Shown piece by piece: positions 42,892 to 51,479 of a DNA stretch of 64,000 nucleotides (positions are counted from its first letter, which is position 1; every line of letters starts with the position of its first letter). The stretch is from Obscuribacter phosphatis_A (GTDB taxonomy: Bacteria > Cyanobacteriota > Vampirovibrionia > Obscuribacterales > Obscuribacteraceae): positions 65,986 to 129,985 of the forward strand of contig JAFLCK010000014.1 of assembly GCA_017303615.1 (NCBI GenBank). Reading direction: 5' to 3'. A model generated the notes under the pieces. The model did not search any database. It was not told the origin of the DNA and worked only from the letters and a program-made list of their open reading frames with translations. The translations under genes were made by a program, and so were the position numbers.

Positions 42892-43170
42892 GATTTACCT
42901 GATTGCTTTGGAAGGAAGGAGAAAGAAATTTTGTCAGTAATTTTTGAAATTTTCTTTCAAACTAAAGAATGGGATTTCCGACCAGCCTGGGTCCAATTGA
43001 CACTGTTGTCAACCGTTACGCCCGTCCATAGGCTGAAGACAGGCCTTTGCGACCCAGTTTGGATAGTGCAAATTTTAGCACTTTCTGCTCTCTTGGTAGC
43101 TTTCAAGTGCGCCTTGAACAGGTTTTCAAGCCTTTATATTTAGAAGGGACTGCATTAAGGAAGCGCGCCG

Positions 43171-44649
43171 ATGGCCGACATCAAAGTTTTATACGTCGAG
43201 GACGCAAAGAGCTCCGGTGGAACTCTTCGCCAGGCTTTGAAAGATGCCCAGGTAAACTTAGTCCTGCTGGGTGGCGGCTTTGACGCCCTAGATGAGTTGA
43301 TAGACGGTGGCGCCGATGCCATAGTTTCCTGTCTCGACCTTTCCGACTTGCCAGGCTACCAACTCAGTCAACTGATCAAATCGAGCGCGGGCGCAAGCAA
43401 GATGCCCGTAGTTCTCTTCGGCACTGTCAGTATGGGAGCTCGCATTGATCCCCTTTGGATCAAAGGGTCGCAGTGCGACCTCTACGTAGCCGACCGCGAT
43501 ATCGGTAATGGATCCGATGTGGTCAAGCAGCTGCTTGAATTGGTCGAGAAATCTCGCAGTGCCGGTTTCAACCGAAGCCAAGCCAGTTCTATGCTGAAAT
43601 GCCGCTTTAATTTCTCCTCTTCAAAAGTTCTAGAGAGTAGTCAGAAGCTGCTGGACGAACTTCTCATATCTAGAAACGCGACCACCCTTGTAGCTGATAT
43701 GTTCAAAGAGGCTGGAAATCGTAAGGCTCTTTTGGACGTCTTTTATAGAGGCGCCGCTGCCTTTATCGAAGCTGATTTGGTGGGCTTAGTTGTAATTGGT
43801 GAGGCTCCCTGGGCTTCATTTTCAGCCGACGGTGTGGTTAGCGGAAGCTACAAAAAACTTGTCGACAGACTAACAAACGAACTAGAGCTGCGTTCTGCAC
43901 TTGAAATCGATTTGAGAGGAGAGTTGGTTGAGGGCACAGCTAAGGATTTAGGCTCAGTTCAGATTGTGCCTGTTGTTGCGCAGTCTAGGGCCGTTGGCGC
44001 TCTTGTGGTAGCAAGTAAAGACCGCAATAGCTTTTCAGACCAAGCTATAGCCTTCGGCGAGCAATTGGGAATGGCGCTAGGTCCTCTATTTGAGTTGGTT
44101 TTAGCCAAGGAAGCTATAGCAAATCTCGAGTCCGCCGCGGCGTACAACGCTTCAATAGATAGTCTCACTGGACTCTACAATCTCGAATTCTTTGTTGGTT
44201 TCTTGCAGCAGCAGCTACTCTTTTCTTTCAGACAGCGTCTCCCCGTTGCAGTTGCGATCATTGATATAGATAACTTTGAGAAGATAAATGAGCAGTATGG
44301 CGTCGAGTTTGGTGACGGCGCCTTGATGACGATAGCAAGCAGACTACTGAACATTACGCGTTCTTCCGATTTGATCGCTCGCTACGGAAGTGACCAGTTT
44401 GCTGTAGTACTGCCAAATACTGATGTGGCTGGTGCCAAAGTGCTGGGTGAGAAGGTGCGCTCTGAAGTAGAATCGATTGATTTCAGCGGGACTTCTTCCA
44501 TTAGTTCTGGTCCTGTTCGTATTACAGTTTCTGTTGGCTGTGCAAGTTTCAACATGGAAGATCTTAATCCCGAGACAATACTTAGAGATGCTAAGGTTGC
44601 TCTTCGCAAGGCTAAAGACGAAGGTCGAAACAGAGTAATTCTAGGTTAA
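43171..44649 (+). CDS. REC-GAF-GGDEF signalling protein with degenerate GGDEF motif
   Basis: 492 residues, cytoplasmic. An N-terminal receiver-like domain (1-125) keeps the pattern VLYVEDA and a potential phospho-acceptor Asp in SCLDLSDLPGY. A GAF-like middle (about 165-315) and a GGDEF domain (330-492) beginning SIDSLTGLYNLEFF follow. The signature is GSDQF instead of GGDEF/GGEEF (about residue 407), so cyclase activity is doubtful; metal-binding IDIDNFEKINEQYG is retained. It may be a c-di-GMP or GTP sensor rather than an enzyme. ATG 43171 has AAGGAA upstream. Confidence 0.9.
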   Translation: MADIKVLYVEDAKSSGGTLRQALKDAQVNLVLLGGGFDALDELIDGGADAIVSCLDLSDLPGYQLSQLIKSSAGASKMPVVLFGTVSMGARIDPLWIKGSQCDLYVADRDIGNGSDVVKQLLELVEKSRSAGFNRSQASSMLKCRFNFSSSKVLESSQKLLDELLISRNATTLVADMFKEAGNRKALLDVFYRGAAAFIEADLVGLVVIGEAPWASFSADGVVSGSYKKLVDRLTNELELRSALEIDLRGELVEGTAKDLGSVQIVPVVAQSRAVGALVVASKDRNSFSDQAIAFGEQLGMALGPLFELVLAKEAIANLESAAAYNASIDSLTGLYNLEFFVGFLQQQLLFSFRQRLPVAVAIIDIDNFEKINEQYGVEFGDGALMTIASRLLNITRSSDLIARYGSDQFAVVLPNTDVAGAKVLGEKVRSEVESIDFSGTSSISSGPVRITVSVGCASFNMEDLNPETILRDAKVALRKAKDEGRNRVILG

Positions 44650-44764
44650 AGCTTAGAGTAAATAAGCTTAGTTCTCTTAGTTGCTTCCAGTCTGGGGCTG
44701 CTTTGGCGATTTGTGGCTTCACTCATTTGAGCGATTTCGCAAATTGACCTCGGTTATTTTTATG

Positions 44765-44778
44765 GACCGATATCGGTC
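44765..44778. promoter_or_regulatory. Perfect palindrome GACCGATATCGGTC upstream of the zinc-ribbon gene
   Basis: 14-bp perfect palindrome 102 bp before the ATG at 44881. The same ACCGATATCGGT core recurs inside rimO and in the gene at 47.7-47.8 kb. It may be an operator or a dispersed palindromic element. Confidence 0.5.
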
Positions 44779-44880
44779 TGTTTGCAACTGTCACATCGTT
44801 CAAAAAAAGTTTCTAGAAATTTGAACTTTTTTGTTCCAAATTACGTCTATATAAATACGACCTTCAGAAGGGGTAGCTCT

Positions 44881-46119
44881 ATGGATTCAAACAATCTCAA
44901 TGCCGCTGCGCGTCTCAAGACTTTTCTTACTGATGACTACATCACTCGTAGGCAAGAACTCCTTGAGGCGTTCAATTTGAAGTACCCGGACGATGAGAGC
45001 TGTTGGCGGTCGATTTTCTTTGAAATGAAGCGAAGTGGCTCACTTCGTTGTAGGAAGTGTGGTTCAGAGGACGTATCTATTTCGGCTGACTCTAGGGTGC
45101 TGTCGTGTTCCTTCTGTAATCGCGATAGCAGAGCTACCGCGGGTACATTCTTTCATGGAGTAAAGAAAATACGTGCTTGGCTTTTTGCAATTTGGATAGT
45201 GGATAACGGTTTCTATGTTAGTTCAAAATGGTTTGCCTCGGCTGTTTCCGTGGCGCAGTCTTCGGCTCTACATATAATTAAGTCTGCACTGGTGGTGGTT
45301 GGAAAAAGTCATGTTCCGAGTGAGTTTTTAGGACTGGAGCTTTCGCTATTCTGGCGATTCTTTGACAAGAGAACTATCTTGACGCAAGCACTGCGAAGTC
45401 CTAAAGACGAGCTGGATATTGACTCTTGTGACTCAACTAAAGCAAATGCTAAAGAAGATTCTGACGATTCTAGTCGGTCAGATACCTATGCAACAAGAGA
45501 CTGTAATGAAGATGCTGAGCAAGATACCGAACCCGAAGCCGTTTCGGATTTTGCCGCTGCGCAAGAATCTGAATCTGATTTTGTAGAGTTCCACAGTGAA
45601 GAATACCAGAAACCAGCTGAGTCGGAGCTGTCTGGACGCATCCTTTCTCTATTAGAGGAGGCGCCTAGAAATGTCGATACATTGGTTGAATTGTTAGGTG
45701 GCAATAGCCAGGAGATTCTTTCTTTGCTAACGGAACTTGAGTTTGCCGGGCAGGTGAAGTCATGTGCTGGTGGATTCTTTGAAAGAGTCTATTCAAGCGC
45801 TCTTCGGACCACTGAAGCTAAAGTGGATCTGCTTGAAGTGTTAGAACAAGCTGATGAGAACAAGCAGGAAGATGATCCCATTAAGAGATTTCAAATGGCC
45901 GCTCGATGTTTCTTTAGGGTATCAAAGACTCTCGCAAAAGGCATCGGCAGAAAGTATCTGTCTTTATATATGACTTGTGCAAACGAAATCATTCTAGGTC
46001 TTTCAACTGGGCGCTTCCTTGGGAATTGTGTCTTGTCTGGCTACGTCGGATCGCGGTTTCTTCGAGGCTACTGTTCGGCTCTGCAAGTTGGTCTGGCTCC
46101 ATGCGATGAAGTGATGTAG
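44881..46119 (+). CDS. Transposase-derived zinc-ribbon protein with DprA-like winged helix
   Basis: 412 residues. Residues 50-140 match the N-terminus of IS1595-type transposases: a zinc ribbon with C57, C60, C76 and C79 (LRCRKCGSEDV...VLSCSFCNRDSRATAGTFFHG) and the helix-turn-helix that follows it (IRAWLFAIWIVDNGFYVSSKWFASAVSVAQSSALHIIKSAL). The DDE catalytic domain that should come next is missing. Instead there is an acidic Asp/Ser/Glu linker (about 175-250) and a winged-helix-like segment (250-303: ILSLLEEAPRNVDTLVELL...LLTELEFAGQVKSCAGG) resembling the C-terminal domain of DprA. Residues 335-375 (GIGRKYLSLYMTCANEI) recall the last helix of IS1595 transposases. Probably a domesticated regulator. 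ATG 44881 has AAGGGG upstream. The frame stays open for 64 codons past the TAG. Confidence 0.75.
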   Translation: MDSNNLNAAARLKTFLTDDYITRRQELLEAFNLKYPDDESCWRSIFFEMKRSGSLRCRKCGSEDVSISADSRVLSCSFCNRDSRATAGTFFHGVKKIRAWLFAIWIVDNGFYVSSKWFASAVSVAQSSALHIIKSALVVVGKSHVPSEFLGLELSLFWRFFDKRTILTQALRSPKDELDIDSCDSTKANAKEDSDDSSRSDTYATRDCNEDAEQDTEPEAVSDFAAAQESESDFVEFHSEEYQKPAESELSGRILSLLEEAPRNVDTLVELLGGNSQEILSLLTELEFAGQVKSCAGGFFERVYSSALRTTEAKVDLLEVLEQADENKQEDDPIKRFQMAARCFFRVSKTLAKGIGRKYLSLYMTCANEIILGLSTGRFLGNCVLSGYVGSRFLRGYCSALQVGLAPCDEVM

Positions 46120-46318
46120 TCAGCTAGCAATAGTCAAAAGAGATTGAGGCACGAAGCGGGCATTGCGATATTTCAGTCTTTAGGTCTTGCTCTAATTCTT
46201 GCGCACGTCCTTGATACCTCATCTGATACCGTACTCCTTACATTGGTTTATACTGCCTGCGCTGCCTTATCTGGAATTTCTTCTTTATCGAGCTGTCGTG
46301 CTGGGGTCTTGTAGTGAT

Positions 46319-47524
46319 TCATTGACCAGGTGATGAGGCCCCGGTTAGTGATCCATAGGTCTTGTCTATCTCTTCCAGCAGTTCTTCGCCAGAGATTTTT
46401 GCCAGTGTGTAAGCCATAAGGCAGGCGGCGCCAGCACCCACTCCTTCCTTGACGTGTCCCTCTTCGTACGCGCGCAATCCTTGATGCACAGAGTTCTTTA
46501 GATGAGGGTCAACACTTATTAAAGGCGCTTTGTTTCTTGCTGCAAGATCTTTTACCTTTGCTTCTTTGTCTAGCGCTACATATTTGGTCGTGGCAATTAG
46601 ACTGTTTGTGGCTAATAACACTGGCTTTCTTAGTAATGAGGCGATCCTATAGACTGCTATCATTTGGCTTCCACCGGCAAGTATTGTGGTTTGACCTTTG
46701 GATGCTCTACCCAATAGATAGCCGGCAGCATAGGCTTGCATAGTATCTCCAGCAAGACTGATGGCTTCAAGAGGATCTCTCAGGCATTGAGAGACTAGTT
46801 CTGGTAATGCTTTCCCGCGACTTGTCTCAAGGAAGTCTAGTTGATCTCTAATAAATGAAATCTTCTGGGATTTGGCTCCAAGAAGACTTGATGAACAGTA
46901 GCTGGCAAGTTTTTCTGGGGGCATTCGAATGCTTGAATCGTATTCTAAATTCGTGAGTGCCAGTACTAAGGCTGCTGAAGTTGTTCCTCCAGGAACGCAT
47001 TCGGCAATTAGCTCGAGTTCTTCTCCGTTTCTTGAGTCATTCAGTCCTTGCTCGAAGAGGTCAGTAACAAGCTTTCTGTCAAGGGCTCTACCTGAATTTG
47101 ATTGCGTGGGATATTTTGCAACTTCATCATTTATTCTTCTATGCATAACTGCTGGTTGCTTGAAGGAACCTGCATCCACTATTTCGAGTTGTGGTTCTAA
47201 GAAATTCAGTGCTGCCTTGGTAAGTACGACTGGCGATGTAACACCTGCTGGTGATACCGGAAGGCTTACGGGAAGATTTTCGAGGGAGTGGCAAAGTGCT
47301 TCCGCATCTAGCGCTGGAGTAAGTCGCCGGCTTTCGGAATCTTTGCCAGCGGCGGAAATGTTATCTAGATCGCTTAGCGTAGTAGATGCGAGAACCAAAT
47401 TGAACTTCAACTGGTTTCGGGTGTTTCTTCTTTGGGTTAGGAATTTGAGCACTTGCTCCGTGCCTACCTCCTCGTGAACAGTCAGAAAATCGTGTTCTTT
47501 TTGATTAGCTCGCGCTGAAACCAT
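46319..47524 (-). CDS. CobT-like phosphoribosyltransferase family protein (UPF0284, cyanobacterial type)
   Basis: 401 residues. Related to nicotinate-nucleotide:dimethylbenzimidazole phosphoribosyltransferase (CobT), used in the lower-loop assembly of cobalamin, but closer to the UPF0284/TIGR00303-type proteins of cyanobacteria. Visible: SRRLTPALDAEALCHSL, TKAALNFL, the phosphate-binding IAECVPGGTTSAALVLALTNL (about 172-192), SLAGDTMQAYAAGYLLGRASKGQTTILAGGSQMIAVY, and the C-terminal GVGAGAACLMAY (catalytic Glu region of CobT). No other cobalamin gene is in the window. The local sequence reads as more A/T-rich than the neighbourhood. Confidence 0.85.
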   Translation of the reverse strand: MVSARANQKEHDFLTVHEEVGTEQVLKFLTQRRNTRNQLKFNLVLASTTLSDLDNISAAGKDSESRRLTPALDAEALCHSLENLPVSLPVSPAGVTSPVVLTKAALNFLEPQLEIVDAGSFKQPAVMHRRINDEVAKYPTQSNSGRALDRKLVTDLFEQGLNDSRNGEELELIAECVPGGTTSAALVLALTNLEYDSSIRMPPEKLASYCSSSLLGAKSQKISFIRDQLDFLETSRGKALPELVSQCLRDPLEAISLAGDTMQAYAAGYLLGRASKGQTTILAGGSQMIAVYRIASLLRKPVLLATNSLIATTKYVALDKEAKVKDLAARNKAPLISVDPHLKNSVHQGLRAYEEGHVKEGVGAGAACLMAYTLAKISGEELLEEIDKTYGSLTGASSPGQ

Positions 47525-47650
47525 TTTCGCTTCTTTCTTAGTTCGGTGGATATGTAAGGTCGATCTAGTTATTAAAATGATTGGAGAGGTTTCGTTTCTT
47601 ACTCGTTGCTCGTCTCGGTTGTCTTTATCTAGAGCTGAATGGGCTTGATT

Positions 47651-48994
47651 TTAATCCGGCGTTGCAGGTGGATTTTTATCATCCGATATCGGTTCAATAG
47701 ATTGGTCTGAATTCTCCATTTCTGACGAAAGAGCTTTATTTTCGGGAACCGATATCGGTTCGTTCGGCGTCCCAGAAGCTGGCAAATTTTCTGATGAAGC
47801 TGTTTCAAAAGGAACCGATATCGGTTCCTTTTCATCTTCTGTATCGTCGGAAATTTTCAATTCAGTAGCTGAAGCTGACTTTTCGTTAGACTCTTCACCC
47901 TCTTGGCTATTCGGCGTGGACTTTTCTCCAATCACCTCTCCGGAAGCTTCTTTATCACCAATTGCTTCGTTCAATGATTGGGCAGCGGAGAAATCTTTGC
48001 ATTCTGTTCTTTGCTCAGGCGTCAGTGTCGGGTCGAAAACAATTACATCTGCTGAAACTGCCGCTTCTGCTACCCCACCAGCCAGGGCTCTTTCCCTGAT
48101 AGTCTCAAGCAGAACTCCAATACTAATCGGCCAAAGAAAAACATCTACAGCTGCTTTCCAAATTGTTCTTCCAAAAAGAATCCACACGGGCTCTGAATAA
48201 CCGGGGATTTTTTGATGATTCAGAGCAAGATTTATGATGTCTGGTGTTTCAATAAATGTTCCCGCTATGAATACAATTAGAAAAATAAGTGTCATCAGCG
48301 GCAGGCTCTGAAAAGTAAGCAGTAGCGAGTGCCAAAGTACTTTCCAGTTCGGACGATCCAAAAGAACGCTCAAGGCAATTCCACAGATGGTGAAATTGTT
48401 CAGGAATATTCCAGAGGCTGCAGCGACCAGTATCGCTGCGGGGATTTGCTTTTCGAGTAGTACTACTATTTCTTGAGCAATTGCAACGCCGCTATGCTGT
48501 TCGATTAGGGTGTGAAATTGAGCAAATAAAAAAAGTACCGTGCTGCCAATGAAAATAAGCAGGGCCGGAATTTGTAAAAGGGAGATCTCGAGCAAAAGCA
48601 GACAAAGCCTGCCTTTCTTCTTATTCAGTGTGGCTCTGGCTTCTCCAAGGTTGTTGCCCAAGGCCAACGCTGAATCACCTGGTCGCGAGTTTAGATATGT
48701 TCGAAAAATTACTGCTACTCGCCATAGACCGAGGAGCATTCCTATTAGCAGCAGGATGCCGCAAAGAATCATTAGGCTCGACATAAGCAGAAGCAAAAGC
48801 AAGGTATCGGTACCGTTCTTGACAGGCAGCTTCATTGCCGGACCGATTATTGAATCTTGCATGTTCAAACAAAGCTGGGCACAAGCCAAAAGGACTACTG
48901 GCGTGAGCAAATAGCCTTTTGTTGCCCAAGCAAAACGAAGCAGATGAACTGCGAAATCGATTGTGAATATTCGCTTTATCGGCATGGTCTTCAT
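47651..48994 (-). CDS. Polytopic membrane protein with acidic repeat tail
   Basis: Function unknown. 447 residues from ATG 48994; an in-frame TTG at 49048 and ATG at 48985 are alternatives and none has a clear ribosome-binding site. About six hydrophobic helices (for example 25-45, 65-95, 135-160, 185-205, 225-250 and 280-300) are followed by a 140-residue acidic cytoplasmic tail (Glu, Ser, Asp). The tail contains EPIS three times, each encoded over a GATATC palindrome. Layout resembles DUF4013/YihY-like channel-type proteins but I cannot assign it. Confidence 0.75.
   Translation of the reverse strand: MKTMPIKRIFTIDFAVHLLRFAWATKGYLLTPVVLLACAQLCLNMQDSIIGPAMKLPVKNGTDTLLLLLLMSSLMILCGILLLIGMLLGLWRVAVIFRTYLNSRPGDSALALGNNLGEARATLNKKKGRLCLLLLEISLLQIPALLIFIGSTVLFLFAQFHTLIEQHSGVAIAQEIVVLLEKQIPAAILVAAASGIFLNNFTICGIALSVLLDRPNWKVLWHSLLLTFQSLPLMTLIFLIVFIAGTFIETPDIINLALNHQKIPGYSEPVWILFGRTIWKAAVDVFLWPISIGVLLETIRERALAGGVAEAAVSADVIVFDPTLTPEQRTECKDFSAAQSLNEAIGDKEASGEVIGEKSTPNSQEGEESNEKSASATELKISDDTEDEKEPISVPFETASSENLPASGTPNEPISVPENKALSSEMENSDQSIEPISDDKNPPATPD
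47683..47828. repeat. Three GATATC-centred palindromes inside the membrane-protein gene
   Basis: CCGATATCGG (47683-47692), GAACCGATATCGGTTC (47746-47761) and GGAACCGATATCGGTTCC (47811-47828); the latter two are perfect palindromes of 16 and 18 bp. They share a core with 44765-44778 and 28821-28832. Confidence 0.85.
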
Positions 48995-49316
48995 GTCTGA
49001 ATTTGAGAGTCTGAATTTATTGTCGGATACGTGAACCGCTGGTTGCAAAGGCGGTGTGGAATTTCGGGCTTTCCAAGTGTAGGGATAGTGTAAAGATGAT
49101 TAAACAGTATTTAGCCGACCTCTTCCAGTGGGCTAAAGAGGTTGATTAGACCATCCTTGCAGCTTCTTCGGGGATTTTCTTGGATTTTGGCAGAAATCTT
49201 AAGCGGTCTGAAGCTAAGTCTAAGGCTCACCTTGACAAAATGTGCGAAGATTTGGCTTGAGAATGGATCCTGGTGTTTATTGGTGGGTTCGCTCGTTCAC
49301 AGGTTAGGACTGAAAA
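48995..49316. other. Long 5' region upstream of DAHP synthase with a small leader-like ORF
   Basis: No ordinary gene. A small frame at 49096-49149 with AGGGA at 49081-49085 encodes MIKQYLADLFQWAKEVD, containing one Tyr, one Phe and one Trp. It could be a leader peptide for the aromatic-pathway gene that follows; no clear attenuator hairpin with a T-run was found by eye. Confidence 0.3.
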
Positions 49317-50387
49317 GTGATTCTTTCATTTCAAAAGGCGGCATCAGATGAGTGCTTGAGCAAAGCGCTGAAGCGCCTTTCTGAAAACGGACTGGCGGCG
49401 CAGATAGTTGAAAGTGCCAGTAGGCGACTGATTGTCATTACCAGTGAATGTGACTCGATGCCCGGTCATTTTTTCAGCCAGTTAGAGGGTGTCGAGAAAG
49501 TCGTTAAGCTTACCGCTCGCAGTCCCTTAGCCGAGGATTCGGGATGCGCCACGGTGGCTATTGGTTCGGAAGAGCGAAGGGGTCGGCTCTTCATCGGTCA
49601 CGGGCGCAAGCCGGTGGTCATCGGTGGACCCTGCTCTGTAGAAAGCCGAGAGCAGATCCTAGAGATCGCCCATGCAGTCAAGCTTGCCGGTGCCGGCGCT
49701 CTGCGCGGCGGTGCATTTAAACCGAGGTCCAATCCGTATGATTTTCAGGGGCTTGGGCTAGACGGCCTCAAGTTTATGTCGGAGGCGGCTGAGTCGGCGC
49801 GCCTGCCTGTCATTTCAGAAGTTATGTCTCCCCGAGATGTTGAAATTTGCGAGCCTTATTTGGACGTTTTCCAAGTAGGTGCGCGCAATATGTACAACTA
49901 CGATTTGCTTCGCGAGCTTGGTCGCCAGACTAAGCCGGTCTTGCTCAAGCGGGGTTTGTCCGCCACTATTGATGAGCTTCTGCAAGCGGCTGAATATGTT
50001 CTAGCTTCTGGCAATTTGCAGGTCATTTTGTGCGAGCGCGGCATCCGCACCTACGAAACAAGGTTGCGCAATACTCTTGATCTTTCAGCTGTGGCTTTGC
50101 TCAAGTCTCTAACAAGCTTGCCTGTGCTTGTTGATCCGTCCCATGCCACAGGTAAGCGCGAGTTGATTAGACCCCTCAGCCGAGCTGCCATTGCCTGTGG
50201 TGCCGACGGTGTGATTATCGAGGCTCATTGCCAGCCGGAAAAGTCTATCTCGGATGCCGCTCAAGCCATCAGCCCAGCTGTGCTAGCCGACATCGTCAAA
50301 GATGTTGATTTGATTGCCGACACTCTCAGGCAAATTGACAAAACCTCGGAGCCCGATTCGAGCCCCGAGGAATGCATACTCAGATAG
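49317..50387 (+). CDS. aroF: 3-deoxy-7-phosphoheptulonate (DAHP) synthase
   Basis: First step of the shikimate pathway: condenses PEP with erythrose 4-phosphate. 356 residues. The N-terminal ferredoxin-like regulatory domain (about 1-75) is of the type found in Thermotoga-like and Bacillus-like type I-beta enzymes. The barrel has GGPCSVESREQILEIAHAVKLAGAGALRGGAFKPRSNPY (split here only for description), VFQVGARNMYNYDLLRELG, KPVLLKRGLSATIDE, ERGIRTYE and DPSHATGKRELI with the metal-binding His and the EAHCQPEKSISDA signature. GTG start at 49317 with TAGGA upstream. The N-terminal domain suggests feedback control by aromatic amino acids. Confidence 0.96.
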   Translation: MILSFQKAASDECLSKALKRLSENGLAAQIVESASRRLIVITSECDSMPGHFFSQLEGVEKVVKLTARSPLAEDSGCATVAIGSEERRGRLFIGHGRKPVVIGGPCSVESREQILEIAHAVKLAGAGALRGGAFKPRSNPYDFQGLGLDGLKFMSEAAESARLPVISEVMSPRDVEICEPYLDVFQVGARNMYNYDLLRELGRQTKPVLLKRGLSATIDELLQAAEYVLASGNLQVILCERGIRTYETRLRNTLDLSAVALLKSLTSLPVLVDPSHATGKRELIRPLSRAAIACGADGVIIEAHCQPEKSISDAAQAISPAVLADIVKDVDLIADTLRQIDKTSEPDSSPEECILR

Positions 50388-50400
50388 ACCTGGATTAGTT

Positions 50401-50417
50401 CCCGGGGGTGGCCCGGG
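50401..50417. terminator. GC-rich hairpin between convergent genes
   Basis: CCCGGG - GGTGG - CCCGGG, a 6-bp stem 13 bp after the aroF stop. It lacks a T-run, so termination is only suggested by position. Confidence 0.4.
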
Positions 50418-50438
50418 TTAGGCTTGTAATGCCTTGAT

Positions 50439-51479
50439 CTAATGATTTGGTTTGAATCGACGCAGGATGAAGAGGAAGTCCACGCCCGGCTTGATGCTTT
50501 CCGGCATCTCTCCGATTGTGTCCACCACGGTTTTTCTGTACACTGGCTTGCTGCCTGGTTTTCCAGGAACTTCAAGCGGTTTGCCGTGCTCGTCGTAGAT
50601 TGGACGCATGATCACCGCGCCGCAGATGTCTTCAAGATCTTGCATGAAGCGATTAAAGCCCCCGCCGTCTGCAGAGACGCCGCCGGTGCGCAGTCTCGAT
50701 ACTTCGATGAAATGAGGGGACATGCTGCCTCTAGGCGCCATGTAGTGACCCTTCTTGCTCATGATGATTAGTGTGCCGTCCGATGGCAGTTCTTCGCTTT
50801 CGAGGCGTTCGATTATCGCCTTCAAAATCGGATGGGTTTCCGCCATCGAGTGCAGATTTTGATTTCTGGTTTCGTCCAGCATCCGGGCTCTTTCGTCCAG
50901 GTGCCGACGCAGTTCAGTGAGGCGGCGAGCCGCGCTCATGCCTTCAGGGGTTCTCTCGGGGAGAAAGTTGGTTTTGCCCTTGAATGAATGAGGCAGCCTG
51001 TCCATCATCGATTCGGTTTGGCAAACTGCCATCTGGGCAACGGCATGGTGCTCGCTCGAACTGCCTATGTGCTTGAGTCTTTGCTCCTCCAGCGAGGCGT
51101 AGCGCGAGACCAGCTTGATAGCTTTGGTGTACGACGCCGGCTTGTCTGTGCCCAGTTTGAGACGGGCGATTTCCATGCGCTTTAGATGCTGCTCGCGTTC
51201 CGGCGCATCGGCAGGCAGGGTTTCGAGAATTTTCTTGCAGGCATGAATTTCGCGAGCTAGCTCGTTTTCCTCAATGGCAAGCAAAGCGTCTTGCTTCGCT
51301 TCCGACACTTCTTTCACCCTTCTTGCGGTGTCTAAAGTGAGCGCGGTCATTGAGCTTGTGCTCGCCCAGCGATCGTTCACCGACTTCAGTCGGCGGGCAC
51401 CGAAGGCAACGCCGCTGCCAGTTGCGACGAACTCATCTTTTGTGGTGCTTAGATTATGTGATGAATTGAATGATTGCAT
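50439..51479 (-). CDS. Hypothetical protein, coiled-coil N-terminal half
   Basis: 346 residues, not recognised. The first half is helical and charged (RRVKEVSEAKQDALLAIEENELAREIHACKKILETL). The second half has strands typical of a small alpha/beta domain (GTLIIMSKKGHYMAPRG, then VIMRPIYDEHGKPLEVPGKPGSKPVYRKTV). No signal peptide or membrane segment. The start is the ATG at 51479. Convergent with aroF, divergent from the next membrane protein gene. Confidence 0.72.
   Translation of the reverse strand: MQSFNSSHNLSTTKDEFVATGSGVAFGARRLKSVNDRWASTSSMTALTLDTARRVKEVSEAKQDALLAIEENELAREIHACKKILETLPADAPEREQHLKRMEIARLKLGTDKPASYTKAIKLVSRYASLEEQRLKHIGSSSEHHAVAQMAVCQTESMMDRLPHSFKGKTNFLPERTPEGMSAARRLTELRRHLDERARMLDETRNQNLHSMAETHPILKAIIERLESEELPSDGTLIIMSKKGHYMAPRGSMSPHFIEVSRLRTGGVSADGGGFNRFMQDLEDICGAVIMRPIYDEHGKPLEVPGKPGSKPVYRKTVVDTIGEMPESIKPGVDFLFILRRFKPNH

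Noticed and set aside
42871..43143. 90-codon plus-strand frame between the acyl-CoA dehydrogenase and REC-GAF-GGDEF genes
   Set aside because: Overlaps the start of a clear minus-strand gene, and its peptide shows no family features.
44803..44832. AAAAAAGTT / AACTTTTTT inverted repeat upstream of the zinc-ribbon gene as a transposon end
   Set aside because: Low-complexity A/T arms and no matching copy downstream of the gene; no target-site duplication seen.
47629..47835. 68-codon minus-strand frame encoding repeated NRYR peptides
   Set aside because: The repeats come from the GATATC palindromes read in a second frame of the real membrane-protein gene.
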